From an uncultured Alphaproteobacteria bacterium (GTDB lineage: Bacteria; Pseudomonadota; Alphaproteobacteria; RF32; CAG-239): a stretch of 8,774 bases of DNA. Location of the stretch: positions 1-8,774 of the forward strand of contig CALXTG010000056.1 of the NCBI GenBank assembly GCA_944391355.1. The letters are read 5' to 3'. The translations under genes and the position numbers were made by a program. A model generated the notes under the pieces. It was not told the DNA's origin, made no database searches, and worked only from the letters and a program-made list of their open reading frames with translations. Below, piece by piece: positions 7,354-8,774 of the stretch; position 1 is the first letter of the stretch, and each line of letters begins with the position of its first letter.

Positions 7354-7425
7354 CTGAGGGATGATTTTATCAAAGAACAAAATTACTCTGGCAGACTGCT
7401 TTTTTCTGTCAAAATCATTCCTTAG
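7354..7425. repeat. Long imperfect inverted repeat between convergent genes
   Basis: CTGAGGGATGATTTT (7354-7368) pairs with AAAATCATTCCTTAG (7411-7425) over 15 positions with two G-U wobbles, around a 42-base loop. It lies 10 bases past the stop of the right-hand minus-strand gene. No T-run follows on that strand, so it is not a canonical terminator. It could stabilise the 3' end or be a small element remnant. Confidence 0.5.
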
Positions 7426-7434
7426 ATAACGTAA

Positions 7435-8774
7435 TTATCGCTTAGTAATATCAATATAAGTAATGCCGTCTACACATTGGTTATATTTGTCTTTAATAAT
7501 AAAATCACCCATATCACTGCGGCATTGATTATTTCCGGTATAGTAAGAAATATTAAGCATACCGCCGTTACAGTATTTATAATTGGCACTGTATAAACAT
7601 CCCTGACCTGTAATTTCTGTATGCCCGACAATACCGGTACTCGGGGTCCCGATATCAAAATAGGGTGAAGAATCTATTATCAAATTAGAGCCGGTTAAAG
7701 CAATTATGAGAGCTACGTTTTCACGAACGTTAAAACCGCCGGGGACGCTGAGATCTCCGTATGCAGAAACAATACCAGCCCCTCCTGTGCCTTCGACAAT
7801 AAATTTATCAATTGTATAAACTGCTGTAGAGGGCATAATTCCAAGACTGTCAATAATAGCATTTAATTGGGTGTTCATTCCAGAGGTGGCAACAAGAACA
7901 ATTTGACCGATATGAGCTTCCGGAGATTCCAGATATAAATTGCCAAAGCAGTCAACTTGTTGAATATCTATAGATGTTCCGCCGGTAATATGTATCTGTT
8001 GGCCGGCACTAACTTTTAAGTAATTCAATTTCAACGTAACCGGGGGAATATCTTTACATTCAGCAAATGAAGAACCATTTACACGAGCCAAATAAGCAAT
8101 TGAATCTATTATAACATCTCCCGATGAAATACTGTCGCCCTCTATATCATTAGCCATAACGACATATTTTGAATTTTGCAGCGCATTCTGCAGTTCTTCA
8201 AAATTTGTGACAATTTTATATGCGCTGTTAAGGTTTAATTTTTCAGCGCAAAGTTCCGCAGGGGTTTTAGTTGTTTCACAAAGTTTAGATGTTGAATTGC
8301 AGGTTTGTCCTGAGGGGCAGGAGAGACCGCCGTTAGTGCAGTTTGGAGCCTCGCAGGCGCCGCCGCTTTCATAGGGTTTATCGCTTGGACATTCGCATTG
8401 GCCGTTGTTCGGGTTGCAGCTCTTGCCACCAGAACAGCTCACGTCTTTGCAGCGGTCTACCGTTTGGCAGGTATTTCCGCTGCAGATTTCATTCGCCCCG
8501 CAGTCCGAGGCTGAAACGCATTCGACGCATTGCCCGTTAGCCGCGCAGACCGGCGTGCTTCCGGAACATTGTATTTCTTTATTGGTACAGCTCGGCGCTT
8601 CACAACGGTTGTTGTAAAAGACTTCTCCCGACGGGCATTCGCACGCCCCGGTTTCGGAATTGCAACTCTGTCCGCCCGTGCAATTAACCCCGGCGCATAA
8701 ATCAATATTCACGCATTCGCGGTTATTGCATTCTTTCCCGTCGGCACAGTCGCTGTCGCTTAAACAGCCGACAC
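7435..8774 (-). CDS. Cysteine-rich modular protein with C-terminal beta-helix-like domain (5' end outside window)
   Basis: The frame is open from the right edge to TAA at 7437-7435, giving 445 visible residues. The GTG at 8712 lies in the middle of a Cys-rich module and is not a credible start. Residues 1-165 contain Cys modules: CLSDSDC, CTGGQSCNSETGACECPSG, CVECVSASDCG, CSGGKSCNPNNGQCECPS and CPSGQTCNS. A segment resembling an N-terminal cap (NFEELQNALQNSKYVVMANDI, about residues 190-210) then leads into about 235 residues rich in short beta-strands and Gly/Asn/Asp turns. This pattern is typical of parallel beta-helix (pectate-lyase-like) surface proteins; no catalytic residues can be assigned. 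The last 80 residues hold further Cys pairs (CLYSANYKYCNGG, CRSD, CVDG). The C-terminal coding part is markedly AT-richer than the module part. It is likely exported and disulfide-rich, but the signal peptide is not in view. Paralogue of the left-edge gene. Confidence 0.88.
   Translation of the reverse strand, partial: VGCLSDSDCADGKECNNRECVNIDLCAGVNCTGGQSCNSETGACECPSGEVFYNNRCEAPSCTNKEIQCSGSTPVCAANGQCVECVSASDCGANEICSGNTCQTVDRCKDVSCSGGKSCNPNNGQCECPSDKPYESGGACEAPNCTNGGLSCPSGQTCNSTSKLCETTKTPAELCAEKLNLNSAYKIVTNFEELQNALQNSKYVVMANDIEGDSISSGDVIIDSIAYLARVNGSSFAECKDIPPVTLKLNYLKVSAGQQIHITGGTSIDIQQVDCFGNLYLESPEAHIGQIVLVATSGMNTQLNAIIDSLGIMPSTAVYTIDKFIVEGTGGAGIVSAYGDLSVPGGFNVRENVALIIALTGSNLIIDSSPYFDIGTPSTGIVGHTEITGQGCLYSANYKYCNGGMLNISYYTGNNQCRSDMGDFIIKDKYNQCVDGITYIDITKR
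8395..8568 (-). repeat. Right arm of the 174-bp inverted homologous repeat (pairs with 83-256)
   Basis: The reverse complement of this stretch matches 83-256 without gaps, with 13 mismatches by hand count. The longest identical block is 36 bp (8435-8470 with 181-216). Codon phase is the same in both genes, so a crossover anywhere in the block keeps both reading frames open. Confidence 0.92.

Noticed and set aside
7361..7429. 22-codon plus-strand ORF after the mfd-operon terminator
   Set aside because: The GAGGG touches the ATG with no spacing, it lies downstream of a strong terminator, and its sequence is accounted for by the inverted repeat.
83..8568. Transposon or integrase-driven element bounded by the inverted repeats
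   Set aside because: No transposase, integrase or target-site duplication is seen, and the arms are coding modules of paralogous genes. Homologous recombination is the only mechanism the sequence suggests.
8710..8712. GTG at 8712 as the start of the right gene
   Set aside because: It is a Val codon inside a Cys module (REC-V-NIDLC) and the open frame continues to the window edge.
1..8774. tRNA, rRNA or CRISPR array
   Set aside because: No cloverleaf, rRNA-like segment, or regularly spaced direct repeats with unique spacers were recognised; the only tandem array is the coding 39-bp repeat.

Overview
The window reads as a chromosomal segment of an alphaproteobacterium, most likely a host-associated or gut lineage rich in cysteine-rich surface proteins. 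The basis is the alphaproteobacterial-looking RecG and Mfd sequences in divergent arrangement, moderate GC, and several 'CxxGxxCxxxxGxCxCPxG' modules of the kind I associate with uncultured gut Alphaproteobacteria. The lineage call is an inference; no 16S or other marker is present.

Layout: (1) 1-784, plus strand: 3' part of a gene for a cysteine-rich modular protein with a Thr/Pro/Asp-rich stalk of 13-residue repeats, closed by a strong intrinsic terminator (804-834). (2) 785-946: a short gap with a possible 20-codon small ORF (872-934) that has a strong Shine-Dalgarno sequence and a terminator-like hairpin with a T-run. (3) 947-3031, minus strand: recG. (4) 3032-3116: an 85-bp divergent promoter region. 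(5) 3117-6602, plus strand: mfd, followed after 14 bp by (6) 6617-7315, an unnamed protein with a TerB-like C-terminal part, ended by a perfect-stem terminator (7316-7345). (7) 7435-8774, minus strand: 3' part of a second cysteine-rich modular gene, with an AT-richer, beta-strand-rich C-terminal domain that resembles a parallel beta-helix.

The core is genome maintenance. RecG remodels stalled forks and branched DNA. Mfd removes stalled RNA polymerase and recruits UvrA. The downstream gene is probably co-transcribed with mfd, but its role is unknown.

The main point of interest is the geometry. The two surface-protein genes face each other across the recG/mfd block and share a gap-free 174-bp, in-frame, inverted homologous segment (83-256 and 8395-8568; 13 mismatches by hand count). 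Recombination between these arms would invert about 8.1 kb and swap the C-terminal halves of the two proteins without breaking either frame. This could be a domain-shuffling switch, but nothing in the window proves that it happens. A second point is a substitution in helicase motif VI of RecG (GRIKRG where GRVGRG is usual), while Mfd in the same window keeps the normal motif.
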